From Kitasatospora sp. MMS16-BH015 (lineage in GTDB: Bacteria; Actinomycetota; Actinomycetes; Streptomycetales; Streptomycetaceae): a stretch of DNA of 64,000 bases. The position numbers were made by a program, and so were the translations under genes. Numbering within the stretch: position 1 is the first letter of the stretch; each line of letters opens with the position of its first letter. Of this stretch, positions 1 through 8,768 are shown in pieces. The notes beneath the pieces were generated by a model. It saw only the letters and a program-made list of their open reading frames with translations. It did no database searches and was not told the origin of the DNA. The DNA lies in assembly GCF_002943525.1 (NCBI RefSeq), contig NZ_CP025394.1, forward strand, positions 5,580,001 to 5,644,000, read 5' to 3'.

Positions 1-294
1 GAGCGAGACCTCAGCGTTGGTGTTGAGGTAGATCTGGCCCGGGTCCAGGTGGTTGAAGTCGTCACGGTCGATCATGTTGACCGTGCCGCCCGGCTTGGCG
101 CCGGGCTGCGGGACGGCCGGACCGGTCGAGTCGGCCGCGGTGCCGACGGCGACGGTGGCGACCTTGGCGGTCGCGGGGGCGGCCGGCTTCGCGGAACCGC
201 CGTCGGACTTGCTGCTGGAGCAAGCGGCCGTTGCGGTGAGAGCCCCGACAACCATGACGGCGGCTGCGAGCCTCGCCGACTTACGTGCGTTCAT
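1..294 (-). CDS. Peptide ABC transporter substrate-binding lipoprotein (N-terminal part only)
   Basis: The gene runs off the left edge; only the first 98 residues are here. The ATG at 294 opens a typical lipoprotein signal: a basic start (MNARKSARL), a hydrophobic stretch and a cysteine at about residue 25 (ALTATAACSSS). A low-complexity Ala/Lys/Pro linker follows, then GGTVNMIDRDDFNHLDPGQ, which matches the start of family 5 (peptide/nickel) solute-binding proteins. It lies 112 bp downstream of a DppC-type permease in the same direction, so it is probably the binding protein of that importer, anchored on the outer face of the membrane. The remaining transporter genes probably lie left of the window. 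Confidence 0.85.
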   Translation of the reverse strand, partial: MNARKSARLAAAVMVVGALTATAACSSSKSDGGSAKPAAPATAKVATVAVGTAADSTGPAVPQPGAKPGGTVNMIDRDDFNHLDPGQIYLNTNAEVSL

Positions 295-406
295 TGTTCA
301 TCCTGCCTGTTATGGAAGATGCCTGGTGATTCGGTGGGTTGCCCGGGGCGGGCGTGCCGATCCCCCCGGAGACTTTGGGTGGTGAAAGCCGCGACGGGCG
401 GACCGT

Positions 407-1432
407 CTAGCGCTTGGTCTTCGGGTCGAAGGCGTCTCGCACCGAGTCGCCCAGGAGGTTGAAGGCCAGCACGAAGATGATCATCGCGATGCCGGGGACG
501 AGGAGGAACGTGAGGTCCGTCTGGAGGTAGTCCGCCGCCTCGGCGAGCATCCGGCCCCAGTCCGGGGTCGGCTCGCCGATACCGACGCCGATGTAGGACA
601 GACCGGCCTCGGCGGTCACGAAGGCCGGGAGGGCCAGGGTGGACTGCACCAGGATCGGCGTCCACAGGTTGGGCAGCAGCTCCTTGAAGATGATCCGCAT
701 CGGCGAGGCGCCGGTGACCTTGGCCGCCTCGACGAACTCGCGCTCGCGCAGGGACAGCACGGTGGCGCGCAGGATGCGGGCCAGCGACATCCAGCCGAGG
801 CCGGAGAGCACGATCGTCACGACGACGAAGGGCAGCCAGGTGGGGATCGCCTCGTCCTTGGCGACGAACAGGCCGAGGACGACCGGCGTGGACGCGACCA
901 GGAAGATCTGCGAGGGGAACGACATCAGGATGTCGATCAGCCGACCGATGAAGTAGTCGGTCTTGCCGCCGATGTAACCCGCCACCAGACCGAAGAAGAT
1001 GCCCAGCGCGGTGGTGATCAGCGTGGTGGCGAAGGCGACGATCAGCGAGGTGCGGATGCCGTAGACCAGCTGCATGAAGAGGTCGCGGCCGAGCGGGGGC
1101 TCCAGACCGAGCCAGTGGTCGCCGCTGATGCCGCCGGTGCCCAGCGGCAGACCGGACTCGTCCAGCAGGCTCGGGTCGTTCTGGCCGTACGGGGTGTTCG
1201 CGTCCTTGCCGTAGAGCATCGAGATCAGCGGAGCCGCGATCGCGATCAGGATGAACAGCAACACGATGACGGCGCTGATGACGCCCGTGCGGTCGCGCTT
1301 GAAGCGGCGCCACATGAGCTGGCCAGGGGACAGCCCCCGGAAGACCGCGCCGTTGGTGGCGTCGGTCTGGCTGGGGGTGTCGGCCGTCCCGAGGGTGTCG
1401 GCCTCGGTCGGGGCCTGTGTGGGGTTAGTCAT
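407..1432 (-). CDS. Peptide ABC transporter permease, DppC/OppC family
   Basis: A 341-residue inner-membrane permease. A cytoplasmic N-terminus of about 45 residues is followed by the OppC-type first helix (TGVISAVIVLLFILIAIAAP), a long extracytoplasmic loop with the conserved DHWLGLEPPLGRDLF, and a binding-protein-dependent transport domain with five further helices. The EAA loop that contacts the ATPase is visible as REREFVEAAKVTGASPMRIIFKELLPN. Family members import di- or oligopeptides. The ATG start gives the normal family length. It precedes the binding protein at 1-294 and has a 525-bp upstream gap, so it may be the first gene of the operon. The partner DppB permease and ATPases are not in the window. 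Confidence 0.93.
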   Translation of the reverse strand: MTNPTQAPTEADTLGTADTPSQTDATNGAVFRGLSPGQLMWRRFKRDRTGVISAVIVLLFILIAIAAPLISMLYGKDANTPYGQNDPSLLDESGLPLGTGGISGDHWLGLEPPLGRDLFMQLVYGIRTSLIVAFATTLITTALGIFFGLVAGYIGGKTDYFIGRLIDILMSFPSQIFLVASTPVVLGLFVAKDEAIPTWLPFVVVTIVLSGLGWMSLARILRATVLSLREREFVEAAKVTGASPMRIIFKELLPNLWTPILVQSTLALPAFVTAEAGLSYIGVGIGEPTPDWGRMLAEAADYLQTDLTFLLVPGIAMIIFVLAFNLLGDSVRDAFDPKTKR

Positions 1433-1957
1433 GGTGCTGGAGCTCCCGCCCGGGGTGTAGCGGCTGCAAAAAAGGTGATCGCACGGACTCTCGCAAGTCG
1501 TTTATCGAACGTCAAGAGTTCCCCAGTTGCTGGCCGCGCATTTCCTGCATTGTGCTGGAATGTCAACCACTTCGTAGTTCCAGACATCTTGACAAGCCTC
1601 GACTGAGACGGACGAAACCGGACATACCGGCGCATCTCGCGTTCACGCGTCCGTAACCCGACTCGGTCAACTCCGTTATCAGGACGCGGCCGTCGCGCTC
1701 CGGCCTACTTGACGCGCGTAGATCAAGTGTCCGTTCTGTCCGCTCTGCTGCCGTTTGTTCATGACATTGGGGTGTCCGATAATCGGACACTACGGTTTTT
1801 GGGTGCATCAAGGGAAATTCCGGCCCCGCAGGGGTGGTGTGGACCATAATCAACCGGCTGCACTTCGCGCGGCCGAGTTGGCAATTTCACGCCACTGGCG
1901 AGTATTCGCCGCTTATTCCCGTGCTGAGCGAGCCCCCCTCCTCCGACTGTTCCACCG
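1433..1957. other. 525-bp intergenic region upstream of the peptide transporter
   Basis: No convincing gene. Short open frames here have no ribosome binding site or recognisable motif. The stretch is AT-richer than its surroundings and contains a perfect 19-bp palindrome (1772-1790). On the minus strand it holds several TTGAC hexamers (for example TTGACA, the complement of 1561-1566) that could be -35 elements for the permease operon, but no -10 at correct spacing is convincing. Confidence 0.6.
1772..1790. promoter_or_regulatory. Perfect 19-bp palindrome, candidate operator
   Basis: GTGTCCGAT, one central A, then ATCGGACAC: a perfect 9-1-9 dyad. It is 340 bp upstream of the permease start and about 170 bp downstream of the LpqW-like gene. 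On the minus strand, which both genes use, no T-run follows it, so it fits a repressor site better than an intrinsic terminator. The binding protein is unknown. Confidence 0.5.
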
Positions 1958-3685
1958 TTACCGCTGGAAGCCGATGTTCTCGTAGACGACGTCGGACAGC
2001 CCGGGAGCCCCCAGGTTCGCCACGGTCTTGCGCACCCCGTAGACGGCCGGCCGCTGGTACAGCGGCACCATGCCGGCCACCTGCCAGGCCTCGGCGTCCG
2101 CCCGGTTCAGGGCGGCCGCCTCGGTCTCGGGGCTGTCGGCGGCGGCGGCGGCGGCCATCGCGCGGTCGAGCGCGTCGCTGCCGGTCTGGGCGTAGTTGGA
2201 GCCGGAGCCCTGCTGGAAGGTCGAAGTCCCGTTGGTGGCGGGGAAAGGCGTGCCGAGCAGGGCGAATGCGGTCAGGTCGAAATCGTGCGGGTAGACGTAC
2301 TTGGCGAAGAAATCGCCCGCCACCACCGGGGTGACGTCGATCTGCACGCCCACCTTGGCCAGCATCTGCGTGATCAGCTTGCCCTCGCTCGCGGCCAGCG
2401 GGTTGGCGGCCGGGATGACCAGGTGCAGCTCCAGCGGCTTGCCGTCCTTGGTGCGCACCGAGGAGCCCGCGCCGAGCCGCCAGCCGGCGTCCTGAAGGGC
2501 GGCGGAGGCGGCGCTGGGGTCGTAGCGGCTCAGGCCGTCGGAGTTGTCCTGGTAGCCGTTCTGGCCGGGCACCAGGAAGTGGTTGTTCATCGGGGTGTAC
2601 GGCCAGTCCAGGCCCGCCAGGTCGGTGCGGGTGATCGCCTCGCGATCCACCGCCTGGAAGATCGCCCGGCGCACCGCGGCGTCGTCCAGCGGCGGGCGTT
2701 TGGCGTTGAGCACCATCATCCGCAGGTTCGGCCCGCCGGCCCGGCGGGCCTCGCCGTCCGGGGTGGCCAGGATCTGCTTGTAGCCCTCGGCGCTGGGGCC
2801 GTTGTTGAAGAAGTCCACCTGGCCCTCGGCGAAGGCCTTCGGCATCGCGCCGGTGTCCACCGCCTTGAAGACGATCCGGTCGAGCAGCGGCTTGTCGCCC
2901 CACCAGGCGGGGTCGGCGACCACGGTGACGGTCTTGGCCGAGCGGTCCAGGGTCTGCAGCTTGAAGGGCCCGCCGGAGACCGGGATCTGCGAGACGAAGG
3001 AGGTGTTGAACAGCTCCGGGGTGCTCGCGTAAGCGGCGGGCAGCAGCGGCGAGTTGGCCGCGTTGTTGTACATCGACTGCCACTCGGAGAACGGCGTCTT
3101 GAAGGTCATCACGGCCTGGAAGTCGTCCTTGCCGCGCTCCACGCGCTCCACCTGGTCGAAGCCGGTGGTGGAGCCCGCCTGGTACGCCTTGTCCCGCCCG
3201 CTCTGGGCCCGCCAGGTGGCCTGCAGGTCGAGCCAGGTGATCGGCTTGCCGTCGGACCAGTGGGCGGCCGGGTTGAGCGTCCAGGTGACGGTCTGCTTGC
3301 CGTCCGCCGCGCCGAGCTCTGCCGAGCGCAGGTAGGCCTTGTTCGGGGTCTGGGTGCCGCCGGCGTCCGAGCGCCAGAGGGTGGGCAGCAGCGCCTTCAT
3401 GACGTCGTTGGTGGAGGACTCCGAGCCGTCCGTGTGCAGCGGGTTCCACTGGGTGGAGAACTGGTCGATCGCCCAGACCAGGGTGCCGCCCTGGCGCAGC
3501 GCCGTCCGCGGCTGGGGATTGGTGTCCGTCATGGTCATCCCGGGGGCGTCGTCACCCCGGGAGATGGCCGTGCCGCGGCCGGTCGGTCCGGTGCCGCCCT
3601 CGCTCGCGCAGGAACAGAGCGTGAGGCCGAGCGCCAGCGCCGAGGCGGCGGCGATCAGGGCGTGCGGGAGCCGAGGCTTGGACAA
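1958..3685 (-). CDS. LpqW-like family 5 solute-binding lipoprotein
   Basis: A 575-residue exported lipoprotein of the SBP_bac_5 family. I chose the TTG start at 3685 because AGGGAGAA precedes it by six bases and it puts the signal peptide at the N-terminus (SKPRLPHALIAAASALALG, then LTLCSC). The longer frame back to 3841 adds about 50 residues without a signal. The body has the family's GGTLVWAIDQFSTQWNPLHTDG opening and SGGPFKLQTLD region. No permease or ATPase is adjacent. In M. tuberculosis the family member near mshB is LpqW, which regulates lipomannan synthesis rather than peptide uptake. The shared position suggests the same family here; the function is inferred. Peptide binding is the alternative. 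Confidence 0.82.
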   Translation of the reverse strand: MSKPRLPHALIAAASALALGLTLCSCASEGGTGPTGRGTAISRGDDAPGMTMTDTNPQPRTALRQGGTLVWAIDQFSTQWNPLHTDGSESSTNDVMKALLPTLWRSDAGGTQTPNKAYLRSAELGAADGKQTVTWTLNPAAHWSDGKPITWLDLQATWRAQSGRDKAYQAGSTTGFDQVERVERGKDDFQAVMTFKTPFSEWQSMYNNAANSPLLPAAYASTPELFNTSFVSQIPVSGGPFKLQTLDRSAKTVTVVADPAWWGDKPLLDRIVFKAVDTGAMPKAFAEGQVDFFNNGPSAEGYKQILATPDGEARRAGGPNLRMMVLNAKRPPLDDAAVRRAIFQAVDREAITRTDLAGLDWPYTPMNNHFLVPGQNGYQDNSDGLSRYDPSAASAALQDAGWRLGAGSSVRTKDGKPLELHLVIPAANPLAASEGKLITQMLAKVGVQIDVTPVVAGDFFAKYVYPHDFDLTAFALLGTPFPATNGTSTFQQGSGSNYAQTGSDALDRAMAAAAAADSPETEAAALNRADAEAWQVAGMVPLYQRPAVYGVRKTVANLGAPGLSDVVYENIGFQR

Positions 3686-3853
3686 CGAGGGTTCTCCCTG
3701 CGGAGCGGGCGGGCCGGCCACACTGGCGTGGCTGACGGTGGCACATCCTGCTGAGGGAGGGGACAGGATGTCGACCAGGCGGGGATCAAGTCTTGGTAAC
3801 GCGGCCCGGGGTGCCCCCGATGTCCGGTTATGCCCCGCCATTGGCGAGGATTG

Positions 3854-3899
3854 GCCAAGGGGCCCGACCGGTGGATCACCACCGATCGAGCCCCTTGGC
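3854..3899 (-). terminator. Hairpin downstream of the peptidoglycan-binding gene
   Basis: GCCAAGGGGC (3854-3863) pairs with GCCCCTTGGC (3890-3899). Inside it a second stem, CGGTGG/CCACCG, closes a 4-nt loop (69-74 with 79-84 of the 3800s). It lies about 70 bp after the stop of the minus-strand gene ending at 3967 and has no strong U tract, as is usual for actinobacterial terminators. Confidence 0.65.
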
Positions 3900-3966
3900 T
3901 TGATGAATACCTGTCAGAAACGCCCCGCAGGCTTCGATTCCCCGGGCCCGGGCGGGCCGGGGCGGG

Positions 3967-6651
3967 TCAGGCGGGGAAGCGGAAGGTCCGGTCCTTCGCC
4001 GTGGTCTTGTCGAGCACCGAGGCGATGCCGTCCGCCACGTCCTGCGGGGTGATCGGCGCGAGGGCGCCGTTCTTCTTCGTCTTCGACTTGTCGAAGACGC
4101 CCTTGAGTGCGTCGTTCAGCTTGTCCAGGTCCCACTTGAGGGCCAGCTTGCCGGTCGCGTCCGGTGCGATGGTCAGCGCGTTGGCCGCCGTGGTCTTGCC
4201 GAACTCGAACTTCCTGGTGCCCGCCATGACCGTCACCGGCCCGGCCAGCACCTGCTTGCCGAGGCCGTCGGCGGCGGCCTGCAGCGCGTCCTGGCCGATC
4301 TTCGGCTGAGCCGCCGTCACCGGCACGGTCAGCACGGTGTCGTCCTGGCCGGCCGCGCGGTTGCGGTAGGCCTGTTCGACCTGGTCCATCGCCGCGGCGC
4401 CGTTCACGGTCTGCCCGGCCTTGCCCGGCACCACCTCGGTCTGCCCGTCCGGGGTGAAGCGGACGAAGCCCTCCTGGAGGCCCTGCCCGGCCGAGCCTCC
4501 CAGCGCGTCCAGGGCGGCCTTGAGCTTGGCGCGGTCGACCTTGACCTCCGGGGCGACGTCCTTGCTGCCGCCCGCGATCGAGCTGATCACGTCCACCGGG
4601 TTGTAGCTGTGCGCCGTCAGGGCGTCCACCGTGGCGGTGGTGTCGAAGCTCAGCCCGGCGGTGGCCGGGTCGAGGTTGACCGTCTGGGCGCCGACCTTCA
4701 GCTTGAGCGGCCGCTGGCCGATCTTGCCGACGCTGCCGTCCAGCGCGCTGAGCGCCTGGTCGCGGGCGTCGCCGCCGATGTCGGTGCCGAGCACGGTGGT
4801 GCCCTTGGGGATGTCCGCCTGGTTGAGCATCAGGCCGGTGCCGTACGCCGCGGCGCCGGCGAACAGGATGCCGCCGACCGCGTAGACGGCCAGCTTCGGC
4901 GCCTTGCTCGGCCGCTTCGGCTTGACGGCCGGCTCGTCGTCCCGGTCCGGGTCGGGCTCCGGGACCACCTCGATCGGCGGCGGGAGCTGGTGCTGGCCGG
5001 TGCTGCTGCCGAGGGTGCCGGGGAAGGGCGGCGCGGGCTCGAAGGAGTTCTCCGCGAAGCGGCCGCCACCGGCGGCCTTGGGCCCACCGGGCCCACCGGG
5101 CGCACCGGGCCCACCGGGCGCACCCGGCGTCTTGGGCGCGGCGGTGCCGAAGGGGTCGGCGCTCTGCGGGCCGCCGTGGGCGGCGGTGCCGAAGGGGTCG
5201 GCCGGGGCCTGCGGGCCGCCGGGCCCGGCGCGGTGGCCGGCGCCGAACCGGTCGGCCGTGGGCAGGCCGGGTATGGCGGCGGTGGCCGGGCCGTCTTGGA
5301 TCGGGTCGAAGCCGCCGATCTGGGTGTCCTCGGGCTCGCCGGCGGGCCCGCCCGGCGGGATCCGCAGCGCGCGGGTGGTCTCGGCCCCGGGCCGGCCGGG
5401 CTGCCCCGTGAACGGGTCGCCGCCGCCCTGCGGCGGCCGCTGGCCGTTCGGGGGCATCCGGAGCTCACGGGTGGCCTGCGCACCGGCGGCGCCCGGCGCG
5501 GCGAACGGGTCGCCGCCCGGCCCGCCGCCCTGCGGGCCGCGCGGGCCCTGGCCGGCGAACGAGTCGCCCTGGGGGCTGCGGCCGTCGGGGCCGGCGTACT
5601 GGTCGCCCTGCCCCTGCGGCGGGCGCCGGCCCTGGAACGGGCCGCCGCCCTGGCCCTGCGGGCCGCGGTGGCCGTTGACGCGCAGCGCCTGGGTGCCCTC
5701 GGGGCCGCCCTGGGCCGCGAACGGGTCGCCGCTGCCCTGCGGCGGCCGCTGGCCGTTCTGGCCGGCGAACGGGTCGGCGCCGTTCCGGGCCGCGCCCTGG
5801 GGCGCGAACGGGTTGTCCTGGCCCGGTCGGCCGCGGTGGCCGTTGGTGCGCAGCGCCTGGGTGCCCTCGGGACCGCGCTGCGGCGCGAACGGGTCGGTGC
5901 CCTGGCCCTGCGGGCCGCGCCCGCCCTGGGACGCGAAGGGGTCGGCGCCGTTGCGGCCCGGCTGCGGGAGCGGGATGCCCTGGGTGGACTCGGGGCCCGG
6001 CTCGGCGCCGTTTGCGCCGTTCGGGAAGGGGGTGCCGTTCGGCGGGGTGGACTGCCGGGGCTGGGTGGCGAACGGGTCGTTGCCGTACGGGTTGGTGGGG
6101 GGCGGCGTGGGCAGCGGGGTGGAGCCGGTGTCGCTGTTGCCGAAGGGGGTCGCGGGGGCGCCGGTGGGGCGCGGGGCGGCCGGGGGGCTCTGAGTCTTCT
6201 GGCGCGGGCGGAACCACTCGCCGGTCGACTCCGAGGAGGAGGCCGCGGCGGCGGGCTGCTGCCACTCCTCCGGGAGCTCGGGCGCGGCGGCGGCCGGGCC
6301 CGGGTCGACCACGCCGAGCACCGGCGAGGCGCCGGCGGCCGAGCGGTGCCGGGGCGCGCCGGCCTCCGCCGGGGCGGCCTCCTCGGGCTTGACCGTGGAC
6401 CGCACCACGACCGGCGGGATCGGCCGCGAACCGGGGATGTTGATCCGCACCCGGGTGGTCAGCGTGGTCTCGGTCTTCGGCAGGTCCTCGCCAGCGGGCT
6501 CGCCGGCCTGCGGGCCGCTCTCGGCGCGGGCGCCCGGCAGCCCGGTGCCGTACGGGGGAGTGCCGGAGGGGTACGCCTCCGGGCCGCCCTCGGGCCTGCG
6601 GCCACCCTGGCGGGGCGGCGGGTACGCGCTGTCAGATTCGCGGCTGCTCAA
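3967..6651 (-). CDS. Large membrane-anchored protein with peptidoglycan-binding (PG_binding_4-like) domains
   Basis: An 894-residue protein in two halves. Residues 1 to about 585 are disordered, rich in Pro/Gly/Gln, and contain many DPFA(A/P/G)Q and NGHRG repeats. A single membrane helix follows (about 590-612, LAVYAVGGILFAGAAAYGTG). The last 280 residues are extracytoplasmic, with IPKGTTVLGTDIGGDARDQALSALDG and a second similar module, the pattern of the YoaR/PG_binding_4 fold. The VanW domain often found after these repeats is absent. The start is a TTG at 6651 with GGAG ten bases upstream. It probably links cytoplasm and cell wall; the cytoplasmic repeats may be a scaffold. The precise role is unknown. 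Translation start is uncertain. Confidence 0.75.
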   Translation of the reverse strand: MSSRESDSAYPPPRQGGRRPEGGPEAYPSGTPPYGTGLPGARAESGPQAGEPAGEDLPKTETTLTTRVRINIPGSRPIPPVVVRSTVKPEEAAPAEAGAPRHRSAAGASPVLGVVDPGPAAAAPELPEEWQQPAAAASSSESTGEWFRPRQKTQSPPAAPRPTGAPATPFGNSDTGSTPLPTPPPTNPYGNDPFATQPRQSTPPNGTPFPNGANGAEPGPESTQGIPLPQPGRNGADPFASQGGRGPQGQGTDPFAPQRGPEGTQALRTNGHRGRPGQDNPFAPQGAARNGADPFAGQNGQRPPQGSGDPFAAQGGPEGTQALRVNGHRGPQGQGGGPFQGRRPPQGQGDQYAGPDGRSPQGDSFAGQGPRGPQGGGPGGDPFAAPGAAGAQATRELRMPPNGQRPPQGGGDPFTGQPGRPGAETTRALRIPPGGPAGEPEDTQIGGFDPIQDGPATAAIPGLPTADRFGAGHRAGPGGPQAPADPFGTAAHGGPQSADPFGTAAPKTPGAPGGPGAPGGPGGPKAAGGGRFAENSFEPAPPFPGTLGSSTGQHQLPPPIEVVPEPDPDRDDEPAVKPKRPSKAPKLAVYAVGGILFAGAAAYGTGLMLNQADIPKGTTVLGTDIGGDARDQALSALDGSVGKIGQRPLKLKVGAQTVNLDPATAGLSFDTTATVDALTAHSYNPVDVISSIAGGSKDVAPEVKVDRAKLKAALDALGGSAGQGLQEGFVRFTPDGQTEVVPGKAGQTVNGAAAMDQVEQAYRNRAAGQDDTVLTVPVTAAQPKIGQDALQAAADGLGKQVLAGPVTVMAGTRKFEFGKTTAANALTIAPDATGKLALKWDLDKLNDALKGVFDKSKTKKNGALAPITPQDVADGIASVLDKTTAKDRTFRFPA
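5130..6090 (-). repeat. Coding repeat: DPFA-type disordered repeats
   Basis: Within the peptidoglycan-binding protein, units of roughly 15-30 residues recur around DPFA(T/S/P/G/A)Q, often followed by NGHRG, NGQRPPQ or RPPQG. The repeats are imperfect at DNA level, and the strand bias makes long open frames in other phases. Confidence 0.75.
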
Positions 6652-6992
6652 TGCTGCTCTGCTCCGGGTTCGCGGCCGCGCCGTGGGGGCGACCGCGGGT
6701 TGTGGGGCGCCAGACCTCTTCGGTGGCGGCTGCCACCGTGCGACGGAACCTGACGGGCCCCTCCGACACCAGCTGTCCTACGTGTGGGCTTGCGGCTGGC
6801 CGCCCGCCTCGCGATTGGGGTGAAGGTACCTGCTCTGCCTTCCTCCGCGCCCGCCGGGGCCGACCTGTCGCGCCACCACCTTACTGGGAAGACCAGGACG
6901 GCGGCCCGGATCGGACAGATCCCGATACGTCCGGTCCGTCCGGTATGGCCCGTGCTGGAAGGCCCCTGACGGCGCGTCGCCCCGAGGGCCCC
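6652..6992. other. 341-bp intergenic region upstream of the peptidoglycan-binding gene
   Basis: No gene seen. It holds the 3' end region of the mshB operon and the promoter region of the gene starting at 6651. A compact hairpin, CGGTGGC-GGCT-GCCACCG, spans 6721-6738. On the minus strand a TAAGGT (-10-like) lies in the segment near 6880, without a recognisable -35. Confidence 0.5.
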
Positions 6993-7421
6993 TCAGCGCC
7001 CCGGGCCCGGGACGCCGAAGGCGTAGCCGGTGCGGGTCGGAAGAGTGGCGCAGATCACGCCGCCGACGGCCCCGAGGAAGAGGTAGCCGTACGAGGTGAG
7101 CCCGGCGGCGAGCACGAAATCTCCCTCGGGCCTCGGCGACATCAGCACCAGCAGCACGGCGAACCAGCCGGCCAGCGGCGCCCCGGCGCCCAGCTTGGTG
7201 CCGGTGGCGCGCAGCCCGCCGTAGAAGACGGCCCAGGTGCCGGCCAGCGCCAGCAGCAGCCCGCCGGGCGTCCAGAGCGACTGGACGAAGCAGCCGGCCA
7301 GCGAGGCCGCCGCGCCGAGCAGGAAGAACAGCGTGTACAGCGCGATCCGGGCGCCGCGCGAGGGCTGGGCCTCGGCCAGCCGGGCGGAGCGGGTGCCGAG
7401 CAGGGCCGTCCAGGGGCTCAT
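6993..7421 (-). CDS. DUF6113-type four-helix membrane protein
   Basis: A 142-residue integral membrane protein with about four hydrophobic segments: IALYTLFFLLGAAASLAGCF, GGLLLALAGTWAVFYGGL, APLAGWFAVLLVLM and YLFLGAVGGVICATL. It has no catalytic motif. Its ATG overlaps the stop of mshB by four bases (ATGA), so the two are translationally coupled. A small membrane protein just after mshB is a conserved arrangement in actinobacteria (compare Rv1170-Rv1171). The family name is from memory; the function is unknown. Confidence 0.75.
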   Translation of the reverse strand: MSPWTALLGTRSARLAEAQPSRGARIALYTLFFLLGAAASLAGCFVQSLWTPGGLLLALAGTWAVFYGGLRATGTKLGAGAPLAGWFAVLLVLMSPRPEGDFVLAAGLTSYGYLFLGAVGGVICATLPTRTGYAFGVPGPGR

Positions 7422-8299
7422 GCCGCCACCCCCGCGAAGAGGTCCGTCTCCGGCCGCCCGGGGCCCGGGGTGCCGCGCACCAACTGGTAGTACTCGGTGG
7501 CGAGCAGCGGCTGGCCGAGGTCGTTGCTGAGCGCGAAGACCTCACCGGAGACGGCGATCTGGGTGGCGTGCGCGGCCATCGCGGCGGACTTCGCGCCCGC
7601 GTACGCGGCGCCGTCCACCACGGTGGTGATCACCTCCGGCTCGACCACGCCGGGCAGGTCGCCGAGGGCTGCCACGCCGGGGAAGACGCCCTTCGCGGCG
7701 GCCAGGCCCTCCTCGACCACCGGGCGGGGCAGCCGGTTGTAGTAGACCTTGGCGATCCGCCAGGAGGCGCCCAGCTCGGGGCGGAAGGCCGGATCGGCGG
7801 CCAGCTCCCAGGCGCGCAGGGCGACCCGGTGGGCCTGGATGTGGTCCGGGTGGCCGTAGCCGCCGCGCTCGTCGTAGGTGACCAGCACCTGCGGCCGCAC
7901 CTCGCGGACCACCTCGACCAGATGGCCGGCGGCCTCGTCCACGTCGGCCTGCCAGAAGCAGCCGGGCACCTTGTTCTCCGCGACGCCCATCATCCCGGAG
8001 TCGCGGTAGCGCCCGCGGCCGCCGAGGAAGCGGTGGTCGGTGACGCCGAGCTCGCGCATCGCGGCCGTCAGTTCGCCGACCCGGTACGGCCCGAGGGTGT
8101 CGTCGCGGTCCGCGGTCAGGTGGGCCAGCTCGGGCGGGATCACCTCGCCGCCCTCGCCGAGCGTGCACGTCACCAGGGTGACCCGGGCGCCTTCGGCGGC
8201 GTACCGGGCCATGGTGGCGCCGTTGTTGATCGACTCGTCGTCGGGGTGGGCGTGCACCAGGAGCAGGCGGCGGTGCGGCTGGTCGGTCGCAGCGGTCAT
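7418..8299 (-). CDS. mshB: N-acetyl-1-D-myo-inositol-2-amino-2-deoxy-alpha-D-glucopyranoside deacetylase (mycothiol synthesis)
   Basis: A cytoplasmic zinc deacetylase of 293 residues in the PIG-L/LmbE family. MshB removes the acetyl group from GlcNAc-Ins to give GlcN-Ins, the second dedicated step of mycothiol synthesis. The diagnostic zinc/catalytic motif AHPDDE sits at residues 17-22, and the second metal motif GYGHPDHIQAH lies mid-protein. LVTYDERGGYGHPDH and KVYYNRLPRPVVEEG are typical of MshB rather than the mycothiol amidase Mca. I took the ATG at 8299 over the TTG at 8305. It is the middle gene of a three-gene unit with the small membrane proteins at 8339-8533 and 6993-7421. Confidence 0.95.
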   Translation of the reverse strand: MTAATDQPHRRLLLVHAHPDDESINNGATMARYAAEGARVTLVTCTLGEGGEVIPPELAHLTADRDDTLGPYRVGELTAAMRELGVTDHRFLGGRGRYRDSGMMGVAENKVPGCFWQADVDEAAGHLVEVVREVRPQVLVTYDERGGYGHPDHIQAHRVALRAWELAADPAFRPELGASWRIAKVYYNRLPRPVVEEGLAAAKGVFPGVAALGDLPGVVEPEVITTVVDGAAYAGAKSAAMAAHATQIAVSGEVFALSNDLGQPLLATEYYQLVRGTPGPGRPETDLFAGVAA

Positions 8300-8338
8300 G
8301 GGCAAGAGCCTAGGGCCTCTCTTGCGACCGACCTCCGC

Positions 8339-8533
8339 TCAGAGCTTCAGGCCATTGATCATCCCTGCCACGTTGCTGGTCACCTGCTGGATCGACGGCG
8401 CGATCGAGCTCGAGGCGAGGTAGAAGCCCAGCAGTGCGCAGACGATCGCGTGCGAGAGCTTCAGGCCGGAGCGCCGGATCATCACCACCACGATGACGAG
8501 CATCAGCATGGCTGCGGAGATGGACAAGGCCAT
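8339..8533 (-). CDS. Small two-helix membrane protein
   Basis: A 64-residue protein made mostly of hydrophobic sequence: MALSISAAMLMLVIVVVMI, then LSHAIVCALLGFYLASS, and a short amphipathic tail ending in GMINGLKL. AAGGAG lies eleven bases before the ATG. It is 39 bp upstream of mshB in the same direction and probably shares its transcript. The function is unknown. It may be a membrane partner of its neighbours, but nothing in the sequence shows this. Confidence 0.75.
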   Translation of the reverse strand: MALSISAAMLMLVIVVVMIRRSGLKLSHAIVCALLGFYLASSSIAPSIQQVTSNVAGMINGLKL

Positions 8534-8768
8534 GACGGCTCACACTCCTTCGAACGGGACGTTCCGGATCCGGATCGTCGAGACAACCAATACCCGATCG
8601 GTGAGGGTTGCATTACTTTCCGTGAGGCGGCGTGGTCGGGAGCACGGGAGCGTCCGGGGGCGCACGGCCCGGTCGCAGGGCCGTTCGGGGGTCCGTGGGG
8701 CCTCTTCTGACGACTGCTCCGAACGAGTGAGCGGGTTCCGGGTCACTCGCTGACTAAGGTCAGGGGGC

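Noticed and set aside
1563..1853. 96-codon minus-strand frame in the 525-bp gap
   Set aside because: No ribosome binding site, no hydrophobic or domain pattern, and it spans the palindrome and several promoter-like hexamers.
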